From: Prauserella flavalba
GTDB taxonomy: Bacteria > Actinomycetota > Actinomycetes > Mycobacteriales > Pseudonocardiaceae
Reading direction: 5' to 3'
Length of the DNA stretch: 64,000 nucleotides
NCBI RefSeq assembly: GCF_003202235.1
Contig: NZ_MASU01000008.1
Coordinates: forward strand, 186,001 to 250,000
The notes below the pieces were generated by a model. The model searched no databases, had not been told where the DNA came from, and saw nothing but the letters and a program-made list of their open reading frames with translations. Position numbers and translations under genes: made by a program. Below are positions 18,223-26,928 of the stretch, in pieces. How positions within the stretch are numbered: the stretch's first letter is position 1; each line of letters begins with the position of its first letter.

Positions 18223-18742
18223 TGTTCCAGCTCGCCGACGCCGCGTGCGGGCGGCCCTTCGAGCGGACGTCGCTCACCAGTGGCCTTCCGTCGACCTCCT
18301 GCGCGATCCCGAAGTTCGCGGGCAGGCGCACGGGCGGGCCGGGCCGGGGCGAGAACGCCGCCGTGGCGATCCAGTCGTCGCCGGTGCTCGCCGAGGCGGT
18401 GAACCCCCTGCCGTAGGCGAACTCCAGCGTCGCCAGGTCCTTCGGGATGCCCCACAGCGCCCGGCCGCCGGCGAGCGACACCTCGCTGTCGACCCAGATC
18501 TCGGTGATGCTGCCGGTGGCTCGCAGTCCGTTGCGGACGGCCACAGTGGACAGCAGCTCGTGGTAGGACAGCTCGCCCGGCGGCTGATAGTCGATCCACG
18601 CGGTGAACACCACGGCCTTGCCGGCGACCGTGACCGGATCGACCACGGCGGGCACCCTGGGCAGGGCGGCCGGCGGCACGGTCCACACCGACAGGTAGGC
18701 GTTGCCCGCGAGGTTCCACGGTTCGGGCGGGTACTCCGGCAT
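18131..18742 (-). CDS. Acetoacetate decarboxylase-superfamily protein
   Basis: 203 residues, shorter than clostridial enzyme (about 244). LWGIPKDLATLEF aligns with the active-site GYPKK region: the Schiff-base Lys is kept, but the second Lys, which lowers its pKa in true decarboxylases, is Asp. The protein may therefore do another Schiff-base reaction or merely bind a ligand. It follows the enoyl-CoA hydratase gene after one base and is surely co-transcribed. It overlaps the 3' end of the AraC gene by 92 bases on the other strand. Confidence 0.72.
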   Translation of the reverse strand: MPEYPPEPWNLAGNAYLSVWTVPPAALPRVPAVVDPVTVAGKAVVFTAWIDYQPPGELSYHELLSTVAVRNGLRATGSITEIWVDSEVSLAGGRALWGIPKDLATLEFAYGRGFTASASTGDDWIATAAFSPRPGPPVRLPANFGIAQEVDGRPLVSDVRSKGRPHAASASWNINPHGPLGYLAGRRPLVSAHLGDFRIRFGA

Positions 18743-18743
18743 G

Positions 18744-19595
18744 TCAGCTCTCCCGGCGCCAGGGCAGGAAGTCCGGCTGGTCCGCCCCGGCGCGCAGGCG
18801 GAACTCCGGTGGCCGCTTCTGCAGGAACGACAGTACGCCCTCGACGGCGTCGGGGTTCCTGGTGATGCTGCCGATGAGCTTGGAGTCGAGCTCGTGCACG
18901 GGCAGCGGTGAGTCCATTCCGGACATCCGGTAGAGCAGCTGCCGGGTGACCGCGACGGACACGGGCGCGGTGTTGGCGGCGAGGTCGGCGGCGAGCGCGT
19001 ACGCCGCGTCGAGCAGCTCGCCCGGCTCGTGCAGGCTGTGCACCAGCCCGGCGGTGTGGGCCTCCTCGGCGCCGAACACGCGGCCGCTGACCATCCAGTC
19101 GACGGCGCGGCCGAGCCCGACGAGCCGGGGCAGGTACCACGCCGACGCGCCCTCGGGGTAGATGCCCCTGCGGGTGAAGACGAATCCGAAGCGCGCGTCG
19201 GTGGCGGCGAGCCGGTAGTCGGCCGACAGCGTGATGGTGATGCCGCCGCCGATCGCGGCGCCGTGGATGGCGGCGATCACGGGCTTGTCCATCGCGAAGA
19301 TCCGCTTCGAGCACCGGCCCGCCGGCTCCTGCCACTCGGGGCCCGGCCCGGTCTCGGCGTCGAAGTCGAAACCGCCCTGCGACAGGTCGGCGCCGACGCA
19401 GAAGTCCGGGCCCTCGCCCGTGAGCACGACGACGCGCACGTCCTCGTCGGCGTCGGCCCGGTCGAACGCGGCGGCCAGCTCGTCGGCCATGCGCACGGTG
19501 TAGCCGTTGCGCGCCTGCGGCCGGTTCAGCGCGACCGTGGCGATCCGGTCGGCGACCCGGTACGTGATCTCGGTGTACTCGCTGTCGTCACCCAC
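18744..19595 (-). CDS. Enoyl-CoA hydratase/isomerase-family protein
   Basis: 283 residues from GTG, with GGAG upstream. The crotonase oxyanion segment IAAIHGAAIGGGITI is clear. Candidate catalytic Glu residues are in YPEGASAW and in FGAEEAHTAGLV, so hydratase activity is plausible. It is divergent from the AtuA-like operon, sharing a 144-base gap with the CTGGCA-N3-TGCCAA palindrome, and probably serves the same pathway. Confidence 0.9.
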   Translation of the reverse strand: MGDDSEYTEITYRVADRIATVALNRPQARNGYTVRMADELAAAFDRADADEDVRVVVLTGEGPDFCVGADLSQGGFDFDAETGPGPEWQEPAGRCSKRIFAMDKPVIAAIHGAAIGGGITITLSADYRLAATDARFGFVFTRRGIYPEGASAWYLPRLVGLGRAVDWMVSGRVFGAEEAHTAGLVHSLHEPGELLDAAYALAADLAANTAPVSVAVTRQLLYRMSGMDSPLPVHELDSKLIGSITRNPDAVEGVLSFLQKRPPEFRLRAGADQPDFLPWRRES

Positions 19596-19646
19596 GAAGG
19601 TCTCCTGGCGTCGTCGTTGAGGCGACCGTATTGCACGCCGACCTTA

Positions 19647-19661
19647 CTGGCAACTTGCCAA
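19647..19661. promoter_or_regulatory. Operator-like palindrome CTGGCA-N3-TGCCAA between two catabolic operons
   Basis: A near-perfect inverted repeat lies 52 bases before the enoyl-CoA hydratase start and 79 bases before the TIGR03084 start. It is placed to control both directions. A second match is upstream of the P450. The TetR gene at the end of the plus-strand operon is the most likely binder. Confidence 0.5.
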
Positions 19662-19739
19662 CAAGAAAACAATCACGCGTGCTTGATTTCCGTCGTGGGC
19701 GGTGCCAGTCTGGCCGCAGACAGCTCGAGGAGGTGCTGC

Positions 19740-20531
19740 GTGGCGGATCTCGAGGCGATCCTCACCGACCTGGACGCGGAGAGCCGGGACGTCGACGGGC
19801 TCGTGGCCGGGCTACCGGAGCCGGACTGGGCCCGGCCGACCCCGGCCGAGGGGTGGACGATCGCGCACCAGATCGCCCACCTGCACTGGACGGACGAGAA
19901 GGCGCTGCTCGCCGCCCGCCGGCCGGACGACTTCGGCGAGGAGCTGAAGCGAGCCCTCGTCGCGGTCGACGCCTACGCCGATCAGGGCGCCGCTGAGCTG
20001 GCCCCCACCCGGCCCGCCGAGCTGCTGGAGCGCTGGCGGCGCGGCAGGGCCGACCTGCGCGACGCGCTCGCCGCCGTGCCCGCCGGCACGAAACTGCCGT
20101 GGTACGGCCCGCCCATGAGCGCCGCCTCGATGGCGACCGCCCGCATGATGGAGACCTGGGCGCACGGGCAGGACATCGCCGACGCGCTGGGCGTCGAGCG
20201 CGCGCCCACGGCGCGGCTGCGGCACATCGCCAGGTTCGGTGTGCGCACCCGGGACTTCGCGTTCGCCCTGCACTCGCTCGCCGCGCCCACGGAGGAGTTC
20301 CGCGTCGAGCTGACCGCGCCGGACGGGAGCCGCTGGACCTTCGGGCCGGAAGACGCCACGCAACGCGTCACCGGCAGCGCGCTCGGCTTCTGCCTCATCG
20401 TCACCCAGCGCCGCCATCCCGCCGACACCGACGTGCGCGCCGAGGGCGAGTCGGCCCAGGAGTGGCTCGGCCTGGCGCAGGCGTTCGCGGGCCCGCCGGG
20501 GAAGGGCCGGGAACCGGGGCAGTTCGCATGA
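19740..20531 (+). CDS. TIGR03084-family protein (DinB/maleylpyruvate isomerase-like fold)
   Basis: 263 residues from GTG with AGGAGG nine bases upstream. EGWTIAHQIAHLHWTDEKALL and MATARMMETWAHGQDIADALG supply His residues for a metal site of the DinB-like four-helix fold. The family is actinobacterial and often sits with AtuA-like and acyl-CoA genes, as here. Its reaction is unknown; thiol-dependent (mycothiol) isomerase or transferase activity is a guess from related families. It overlaps the next gene by four bases. Confidence 0.82.
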   Translation: MADLEAILTDLDAESRDVDGLVAGLPEPDWARPTPAEGWTIAHQIAHLHWTDEKALLAARRPDDFGEELKRALVAVDAYADQGAAELAPTRPAELLERWRRGRADLRDALAAVPAGTKLPWYGPPMSAASMATARMMETWAHGQDIADALGVERAPTARLRHIARFGVRTRDFAFALHSLAAPTEEFRVELTAPDGSRWTFGPEDATQRVTGSALGFCLIVTQRRHPADTDVRAEGESAQEWLGLAQAFAGPPGKGREPGQFA

Positions 20532-22213
20532 TCCGGATCGGCAACGCGTCGGGCTTCTACGGCGACCGCTTCGCCGCGGTCCGCGAGATGCTCACCGGCG
20601 GGCCGCTCGACGTGCTCACCGGCGACTACCTCGCCGAGCTGACCATGCTCATCCTCGGCCGCGACCGGCTCAAGGACCCCGCTCGCGGCTACGCCAAGAC
20701 GTTCCTGCGCCAGCTGGAGGAGAATCTGGGGCTGGCCAAGGACAACGGCGTCACGATCGTCACCAACGCGGGCGGGCTCAACCCCGCCGGGCTTGCCGAC
20801 GCGGTGCGCGAGCTGGCCGCCCGGCTCGGCATCGACGTCCGCGTCGCCCACGTCGAGGGCGACGATCTGCTGCCGAGGGCGGGCGAGCTGGGGCTGGGCG
20901 AGCCGCTGACCGCCAACGCCTACCTTGGCGCGTGGGGCATCGCCGAATGCCTGAAGGCGGGCGCGGACGTGGTGGTGACCGGCCGGGTCACCGACGCGTC
21001 GGTGATCGTCGGCCCCGCCGCCGCCCACTTCGGCTGGGCCCGCGACGACTACGACGCCCTCGCGGGGGCCGTCGCGGCCGGGCACGTGATCGAGTGCGGT
21101 GCGCAGGCCACCGGCGGCAACTACGCGTTCTTCACCGAGCACTCGGTCGGCGTGCCCGGGTTCCCGATCGCCGAGATCCACGCCGACGGCTCCAGCGTGA
21201 TCACCAAGCACGAGGGCACCGGCGGCGTGGTCACCACGGGCACGGTCACCGCGCAGCTGCTGTACGAGATCGGCGGCGCCCGTTACGCGGGACCCGACGT
21301 CACCGCGCGGTTCGACACGCTGGTGCTGAGCGACGACGGCCCCGACCGTGTGCGCATCGGCGGTGTGCGCGGCGAGCCGCCACCACCGGAGCTCAAGGTG
21401 TGCCTCAACCGGCTCGGCGGGTTCCGCAACGAGGTGACGTTCGTGCTCACCGGCCTGGACATCGAGGCCAAGGCGGCACTCGTGCGCGAGCAGCTGGAGG
21501 CCGCGCTGAAGGACCGGCCGCCGCGCGAGGTGCGCTGGACGCTCGGCCGCACCGACCACGAGGACGCCGGCACCGAGGAGGCGGCGAGCGCGCTGCTGCA
21601 CTGTGCCGTCAAGGATCCCGACCCGAAGGTCGCCGGGCGGGCGTTCAGCGGCGCCGCCATCGAGCAGGCCCTCGCGAGCTACCCCGGCTTCCACGTCACC
21701 GCGCCGCCGGCCGACGCCTCGCCGTACGGCGTCTACACCGACGCCTACGTGGACGCCCGCGAGGTGCCGCACGTCGCCGTGCTGCCCGACGGCACCAGGG
21801 TGGACGTCGCCCCGGCTGAGCGGACCCTCGAACTGTCCCCTGTGGACGAGCAGGCGCTGCCGGAGCCGTTGCCGCACGGGCCCGTGCGCCGCGCGCCGCT
21901 CGGCCTCGTCGCGGGCGCCCGCAGTGGCGACAAGGGCGGCAACGCGAACGTCGGCGTGTGGGTGCGTTCTGAGCGCGCGTGGCGCTGGCTGGCCCACACC
22001 CTGACCGCTGGGGAGCTGCGGCGGCTGCTGCCCGAGACCGCGGAACTGCCGGTGCACCGCTACCTGCTGCCCAACCTGCGTGCCGTGAACTTCGTGATCG
22101 AGGGCCTGCTCGGCGAGGGCGTCGCGGCGCAGGCCCGGTTCGACCCGCAGGCCAAGGCGCTCGGCGAATGGCTGCGAAGCCGCCATGTCGACATCCCGGA
22201 GGAGCTGCTGTGA
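20528..22213 (+). CDS. AtuA-like acyclic terpene utilisation protein (DUF1446)
   Basis: 561 residues from ATG (MIRIGNASGFYGDRFAA). VTNAGGLNPAGLADAV, YLGAWGIAECLKAGADVVVTGR and the later AGARSGDKGGNANVGVW are typical of AtuA/DUF1446, followed by the small AtuA-like ferredoxin-fold domain near the end. AtuA is needed for citronellol and geraniol degradation in Pseudomonas, though its reaction is not settled. ATGA overlap upstream and GTGA overlap downstream show tight operon coupling with the dehydrogenase and carboxylase genes. Confidence 0.88.
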   Translation: MIRIGNASGFYGDRFAAVREMLTGGPLDVLTGDYLAELTMLILGRDRLKDPARGYAKTFLRQLEENLGLAKDNGVTIVTNAGGLNPAGLADAVRELAARLGIDVRVAHVEGDDLLPRAGELGLGEPLTANAYLGAWGIAECLKAGADVVVTGRVTDASVIVGPAAAHFGWARDDYDALAGAVAAGHVIECGAQATGGNYAFFTEHSVGVPGFPIAEIHADGSSVITKHEGTGGVVTTGTVTAQLLYEIGGARYAGPDVTARFDTLVLSDDGPDRVRIGGVRGEPPPPELKVCLNRLGGFRNEVTFVLTGLDIEAKAALVREQLEAALKDRPPREVRWTLGRTDHEDAGTEEAASALLHCAVKDPDPKVAGRAFSGAAIEQALASYPGFHVTAPPADASPYGVYTDAYVDAREVPHVAVLPDGTRVDVAPAERTLELSPVDEQALPEPLPHGPVRRAPLGLVAGARSGDKGGNANVGVWVRSERAWRWLAHTLTAGELRRLLPETAELPVHRYLLPNLRAVNFVIEGLLGEGVAAQARFDPQAKALGEWLRSRHVDIPEELL

Positions 22214-23358
22214 CCGACCCCTTCGCCACCCCGGAGCGCGTGGCCCTGCGCAAGACGGTGCGCCGCTTCACCGAGGCCGAGGTGCTGCCCCATCTCGCCG
22301 AATGGGAGCGTGCCGGTGAGCTGCCGAGGGACCTGCACCGCAAGGCGGGCGAGCTCGGCCTGCTCGGCATCGCCTTCCCGGAGAGCGTGGGCGGCGAGGG
22401 CGGCGACTACCTCGACGCGCTCACCGTCACCGAGGAGATCCACTACGCGGGCGGCTCCGGCGGGCTCATCGCCTCGCTGTTCACGTGCGGTATCGCGGTA
22501 CCCCATCTGGCGGCGGCGGGCGATCCCGACCAGATCGACACCTGGGTCCGGCCGACGCTGAAGGGGGAGCTGATCGGCTCCCTCGCCGTGACCGAGCCCG
22601 ACGGCGGGTCCGACGTCGCCGGGGTGCGCACCACCGCCCGGCGCGAAGGAGACCACTACGTCGTCAACGGCGCCAAGACGTTCATCACCTCGGGCTGCCG
22701 GGCCGACTTCGTCACCACCGTGGTGCGCACGGGCGAGCCCGGTGCGCACGGGCTGTCGTTGCTCGTCGTCGAGCGCGGCACGCCCGGCTTCACGGTGACC
22801 CGCAAGCTGGACAAGATGGGCTGGCACTGCTCCGACACCGCCGAGCTGTCCTACGTGGACGCCAAGGTGCCGGCCGCGAACCTGGTGGGCGCCGAGAACA
22901 GCGGCTTCGCGCAGGTCGCCACCCAGTTCGTCACCGAGCGGCTGTCGCTCGCGGTGCAGGCGTACGCGACGGCGCAGCGGGCGCTGGACCTCACCGTCGA
23001 GTGGTGCCGGCTGCGGGAGACGTTCGGCAGGCCGCTCATCTCCCGGCAGCTCGTGCAGCACAAGCTCGTCGACATGGCGCGCAGGATCGACGTCGCGCGC
23101 ACCTACGTCCGGCACGTCGCCCAGCGGCACGTGGCGGGCGAGGAGATGATCGCCGAGGCGTGCTTCGCCAAGAACACGGCGGTCGAGACGGGCGAGTGGG
23201 TGGTCAACGAAGCGGTGCAGTTGCACGGCGGGCTCGGCTACCTGAGCGAGTCCGAGGTGGAGCGGCACTACCGCGACATGCGGATCCTCGGCATCGGCGG
23301 CGGCACCACCGAGATACTGGCCGGACTCGCGGCGAAGCGATTGGGGTACACGGCGTGA
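22210..23358 (+). CDS. Acyl-CoA dehydrogenase (isovaleryl/AtuD-like)
   Basis: 382 residues. FAD-contact segments SLAVTEPDGGSDVAG and FITSGCRADF, and the HGGLGYLSE and GGGTTEI elements, are typical. The usual catalytic Glu of YEGT is missing (IGGGT), but VTERLSLAVQ offers a Glu at the place used by isovaleryl-CoA dehydrogenase, which suggests a branched-chain substrate. This fits a downstream carboxylase that works on 3-methyl-enoyl-CoA. GTG start overlaps the AtuA-like stop. Confidence 0.88.
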   Translation: MTDPFATPERVALRKTVRRFTEAEVLPHLAEWERAGELPRDLHRKAGELGLLGIAFPESVGGEGGDYLDALTVTEEIHYAGGSGGLIASLFTCGIAVPHLAAAGDPDQIDTWVRPTLKGELIGSLAVTEPDGGSDVAGVRTTARREGDHYVVNGAKTFITSGCRADFVTTVVRTGEPGAHGLSLLVVERGTPGFTVTRKLDKMGWHCSDTAELSYVDAKVPAANLVGAENSGFAQVATQFVTERLSLAVQAYATAQRALDLTVEWCRLRETFGRPLISRQLVQHKLVDMARRIDVARTYVRHVAQRHVAGEEMIAEACFAKNTAVETGEWVVNEAVQLHGGLGYLSESEVERHYRDMRILGIGGGTTEILAGLAAKRLGYTA

Positions 23359-24962
23359 CGGCACTGCGGTCGACACTGGACACGGCGAGCGCGGAGTTCG
23401 CCGGCTACCGCGACGCGATGCTCGCCAAACTGGCCGAGCTGGAGGCCGAGCACGCCAAGGCCGTCGAGGGCGGCGGCGAGAAGTACACCGCACGCCACCA
23501 CCAGCGCGGCAAGCTGCTCGTGCGCGAGCGCATCGAGCTGCTGCTCGACGAGGACTCGCCGTTCCTGGAGCTGTCGCCGCTGGCGGGCTGGGGCAGCGAC
23601 TTCACGGTCGGCGCGAGCGTGGTCACCGGCATCGGCGTGGTCGAGGGCGTCGAATGCGTGATCATCGGCAACGACCCCACGGTGCGCGGCGGGGCGAGCA
23701 ACCCGTGGACCGTGCGCAAGATCTTCCGCGCCTCCGACATCGCGCTGGAGAACCGGCTCCCGGTGATCAACCTCGTCGAGTCGGGCGGCGCCGACCTGCC
23801 GACGCAGAAGGAGATCTTCATCCCCGGCGGCAGGCTGTTCCGCGACCTCACGCGCTTGTCGGCCGCCGGGATCCCCACGATCGCGCTCGTCTTCGGCAAC
23901 TCCACCGCGGGCGGCGCCTACGTGCCGGGTATGTCCGACCACGTCGTGATGATCGAGGAGCGGTCCAAGGTGTTCCTCGGCGGGCCGCCGCTGGTGAAGA
24001 TGGCCACCGGCGAGGAGTCCGACGACGAGTCGCTCGGCGGGGCGGCGATGCACGCCCGCCGTTCGGGGCTCGCCGATTACCTCGCGCGCGACGAGCCCGA
24101 CGCGATCCGCCTGGGGCGCCGGATCGTCGCGCGGCTCAACTGGCGCAAGCGCGGCCCCGCACCGGGCCCCGTCACCGCTCCCCGGTACGACGAGGAGGAG
24201 CTGCTGGGCGTCGTGCCCGACGGGCTCAAGGTGCCGTTCGACCCGAGGGACGTGCTCGCGCGCGTGGTCGACGGCTCCGAGTTCGACGAGTTCAAACCGT
24301 TGTACGGCAACAGTCTCGTCACCGGCTGGGCGCGGGTGCACGGCTACCCGGTGGGCGTGCTCGCCAACGCGCGCGGGATCCTGTTCAGCGAGGAGTCGCA
24401 GAAGGCGGCGCAGTTCATCCAGCTCGCCAACCAGACCGACACGCCGCTGCTGTTCCTGCACAACACCACCGGCTACATGGTGGGCAAGGACTACGAGCAG
24501 GGCGGCATCATCAAGCACGGCGCGATGATGATCAACGCGGTGTCCAACAGCAAGGTGCCGCACATCTCGCTGCTCATCGGCGCCTCCTACGGCGCGGGCC
24601 ACTACGGCATGTGCGGGCGCGCCTACGATCCGCGGTTCCTCTTCGCGTGGCCCAGCGCGAAGTCGGCGGTGATGGGCCCGCAGCAGCTGGCCGGCGTGCT
24701 GTCGATCGTGGCCAGGGCGGCGAGCGAGGCGCGCGGGCAGGCCTATGACGAGGACGGCGACGCCGCGATGCGGGCGGCGGTCGAGGCGCAGGTGGAGGCC
24801 GAGTCGCTGCCGATGTTCCTCTCCGGCCGCCTCTACGACGACGGCGTGATCGACCCGAGGGACACGCGCACGGTGCTGGGCCTGTGCCTCTCGGCCATCC
24901 ACAACAACCCTGTCCAGGGTGCCACCTTCGACGGCACCGGCTTCGGCGTCTTCCGGATGTGA
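23355..24962 (+). CDS. Acyl-CoA carboxylase beta subunit (carboxyltransferase), methylcrotonoyl/geranyl-CoA type
   Basis: 535 residues, the normal length of MccB/AtuC/LiuB. ARHHQRGKLLVRERI, GGASNPWTVRK, STAGGAYVPGMSDH and GASYGAGHYGMCGRAY are characteristic, with both crotonase-like halves intact. It moves carboxyl from biotin to the gamma carbon of 3-methylcrotonoyl- or geranyl-like CoA esters. Paired with the alpha subunit four bases downstream. The AtuA-like neighbour favours an acyclic-terpene-like substrate, but leucine degradation cannot be excluded. Confidence 0.9.
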   Translation: MTALRSTLDTASAEFAGYRDAMLAKLAELEAEHAKAVEGGGEKYTARHHQRGKLLVRERIELLLDEDSPFLELSPLAGWGSDFTVGASVVTGIGVVEGVECVIIGNDPTVRGGASNPWTVRKIFRASDIALENRLPVINLVESGGADLPTQKEIFIPGGRLFRDLTRLSAAGIPTIALVFGNSTAGGAYVPGMSDHVVMIEERSKVFLGGPPLVKMATGEESDDESLGGAAMHARRSGLADYLARDEPDAIRLGRRIVARLNWRKRGPAPGPVTAPRYDEEELLGVVPDGLKVPFDPRDVLARVVDGSEFDEFKPLYGNSLVTGWARVHGYPVGVLANARGILFSEESQKAAQFIQLANQTDTPLLFLHNTTGYMVGKDYEQGGIIKHGAMMINAVSNSKVPHISLLIGASYGAGHYGMCGRAYDPRFLFAWPSAKSAVMGPQQLAGVLSIVARAASEARGQAYDEDGDAAMRAAVEAQVEAESLPMFLSGRLYDDGVIDPRDTRTVLGLCLSAIHNNPVQGATFDGTGFGVFRM

Positions 24963-24966
24963 GCTG

Positions 24967-26925
24967 ATGATCGAGAACGTGCTGGTGGCCAACCGGGGTG
25001 AGATCGCCCTGCGGATCTTCCGCTCCTGCCGCGATGCCGGGATCGGCACCGTCGCCGTGTACTCCGACGCCGACGCGGGCGCGCCGCACGTCGCCGCCGC
25101 CGACGCCGCGATCCGCCTGCCCGGCGACGCGCCGTCGGACACCTACCTGCGCGGCGACCTCGTGGTGAAGGCGGCGCTCGACGCCGGGGCGGACGCCGTG
25201 CACCCCGGCTACGGCTTCCTCGCGGAGAACGCCGCCTTCGCGCGTGCCGTGCTCGACGCCGGGCTGGTGTGGATCGGGCCGTCGCCGGAGGCCATCGAGA
25301 CGATGGGCTCCAAAGTGGAGTCCAAGCGGCTCATGGCCGCCGCGGGCGTGCCGGTGCTGCCCGAGCTGGACCCCTCGCAGGTCGGCGTGGCCGACCTGCC
25401 GGTGCTCGTCAAGGCATCGGCCGGGGGCGGGGGACGGGGCATGCGGGTGGTGCGCGAGCTCGCCGGCCTCGACGACGCCGTGCGCGGCGCGAGCGCGGAG
25501 GCGGCCTCGGCGTTCGGCGACGCGACCGTGTTCTGCGAGCGGTATCTCGACACCGGGCGGCACATCGAGGTGCAGGTGATGGCCGACCGGCACGGTACCG
25601 TGTGGACGGTCGGCGAGCGCGAGTGCTCGATCCAGCGGCGGCACCAGAAGGTGGTGGAGGAGGCGCCGTCCCCGCTCGTGGACGCGGCGATGCGGGAGCG
25701 CCTGTTCGACGCCGCGGCGAAGGCCGCGAAGGCCGTCGGCTACGTCGGCGCGGGCACCGTCGAGTTCCTCGCCACCGCCGACGGTGACTTCTACTTCCTG
25801 GAGATGAACACCCGCCTGCAGGTGGAGCACCCCGTCACCGAGTGCACGACGGGACTCGACCTGGTGGACCTCCAGCTGCGGATCGCCGAGGGAGCCCGGC
25901 TCGACGGCGAGCCTCCACAGTGGACAGGGCACGCGATCGAGGTCCGCCTCTACGCCGAGGATCCCGCCGCGGACTGGCGGCCGCAGAGCGGGGTGCTGCA
26001 CGCGTTTTCCGTGCCCGGCGTGGTCGCCGAGTTCGCCGTCCCGGGTCGCCACGGCATCCGCCTCGACAGCGGCGTCGCCGGCGGCTCGGTGGTGGGCGTG
26101 CACTACGACCCGATGCTCGCGAAGGTGATCGCCCACGGCCCCGACCGGGCCGCGGCCGCCCGGGCCCTCGCCGGTGCGCTGGCGAGGGCGAAGATCCACG
26201 GCCTGCGCACCAACCGCGACCTGCTGGTCAACGTGCTGCGGCACCCCGCGTTCCTGGCGGGGGAGACCGACACCGCGTTCTTCGACCGGCACGGGCTCGC
26301 CACGCTCGCCGCGCCACTGGCCGGCGGCGACACCGTGCGGCTCTCGGTGCTCGCGGCGGCACTCGCCGACGCCGCGGCGAACCGCGAGCGCGCGGCGGTG
26401 CTGGGCGGGCTGCCCAGCGGCTGGCGCAACGTCGGCGGGCTGCCGCAGCGCAAGGCCTACACCGTGACAGGCGAGGAGCACGAGGTGCGCTACACCCTCG
26501 GCCGCGACGGCCTGAAGGCCGAGGGCTACGAGGATGTGGTGCTCGCCGAGGCCGCGCCGGAGCGCGTGGTGCTGGAGACGGACGGCGTGCGGCGGGTGTT
26601 CACCGTCGCCCGGTACCCGGGGCTGGTCGCGGTGGACTCGCCGCTCGGCCCCGTGAGCCTCACGCCCGTGCCCCGGTTCACGGACCCGGACGCCGAGGTC
26701 GCCGCGGGCTCGCTGCTCGCGCCGATGCCCGGCACGGTCGTGCGGATCGCGGTCGGGCCGGGGGACACGGTGCGCGCGGGTGCGCCGCTGCTGTGGCTGG
26801 AGGCCATGAAGATGGAGCACCGGATCGCCGCGCCCGCGGACGGCGTGGTGACGGAACTGCCCGTGGTGGTCGGCCAGCAGGTCGAACCGGGCACGGTGCT
26901 CGCGGTCGTGAACACGGAGGAGTGA
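24967..26925 (+). CDS. Biotin carboxylase and carrier subunit of acyl-CoA carboxylase
   Basis: 652 residues. N-terminal IENVLVANRGEIALRIFRSC, an ATP-grasp with the Gly-rich loop KASAGGGGRGMR and the EMNTRLQVEHPVTE active-site strand, then a beta-rich link and a C-terminal biotinyl domain with EAMKMEH (biotin Lys near 615). It carboxylates its own biotin with bicarbonate and ATP and hands it to the beta subunit. Biotin ligase is not in the window. Confidence 0.93.
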   Translation: MIENVLVANRGEIALRIFRSCRDAGIGTVAVYSDADAGAPHVAAADAAIRLPGDAPSDTYLRGDLVVKAALDAGADAVHPGYGFLAENAAFARAVLDAGLVWIGPSPEAIETMGSKVESKRLMAAAGVPVLPELDPSQVGVADLPVLVKASAGGGGRGMRVVRELAGLDDAVRGASAEAASAFGDATVFCERYLDTGRHIEVQVMADRHGTVWTVGERECSIQRRHQKVVEEAPSPLVDAAMRERLFDAAAKAAKAVGYVGAGTVEFLATADGDFYFLEMNTRLQVEHPVTECTTGLDLVDLQLRIAEGARLDGEPPQWTGHAIEVRLYAEDPAADWRPQSGVLHAFSVPGVVAEFAVPGRHGIRLDSGVAGGSVVGVHYDPMLAKVIAHGPDRAAAARALAGALARAKIHGLRTNRDLLVNVLRHPAFLAGETDTAFFDRHGLATLAAPLAGGDTVRLSVLAAALADAAANRERAAVLGGLPSGWRNVGGLPQRKAYTVTGEEHEVRYTLGRDGLKAEGYEDVVLAEAAPERVVLETDGVRRVFTVARYPGLVAVDSPLGPVSLTPVPRFTDPDAEVAAGSLLAPMPGTVVRIAVGPGDTVRAGAPLLWLEAMKMEHRIAAPADGVVTELPVVVGQQVEPGTVLAVVNTEE

Positions 26926-26928
26926 GGC

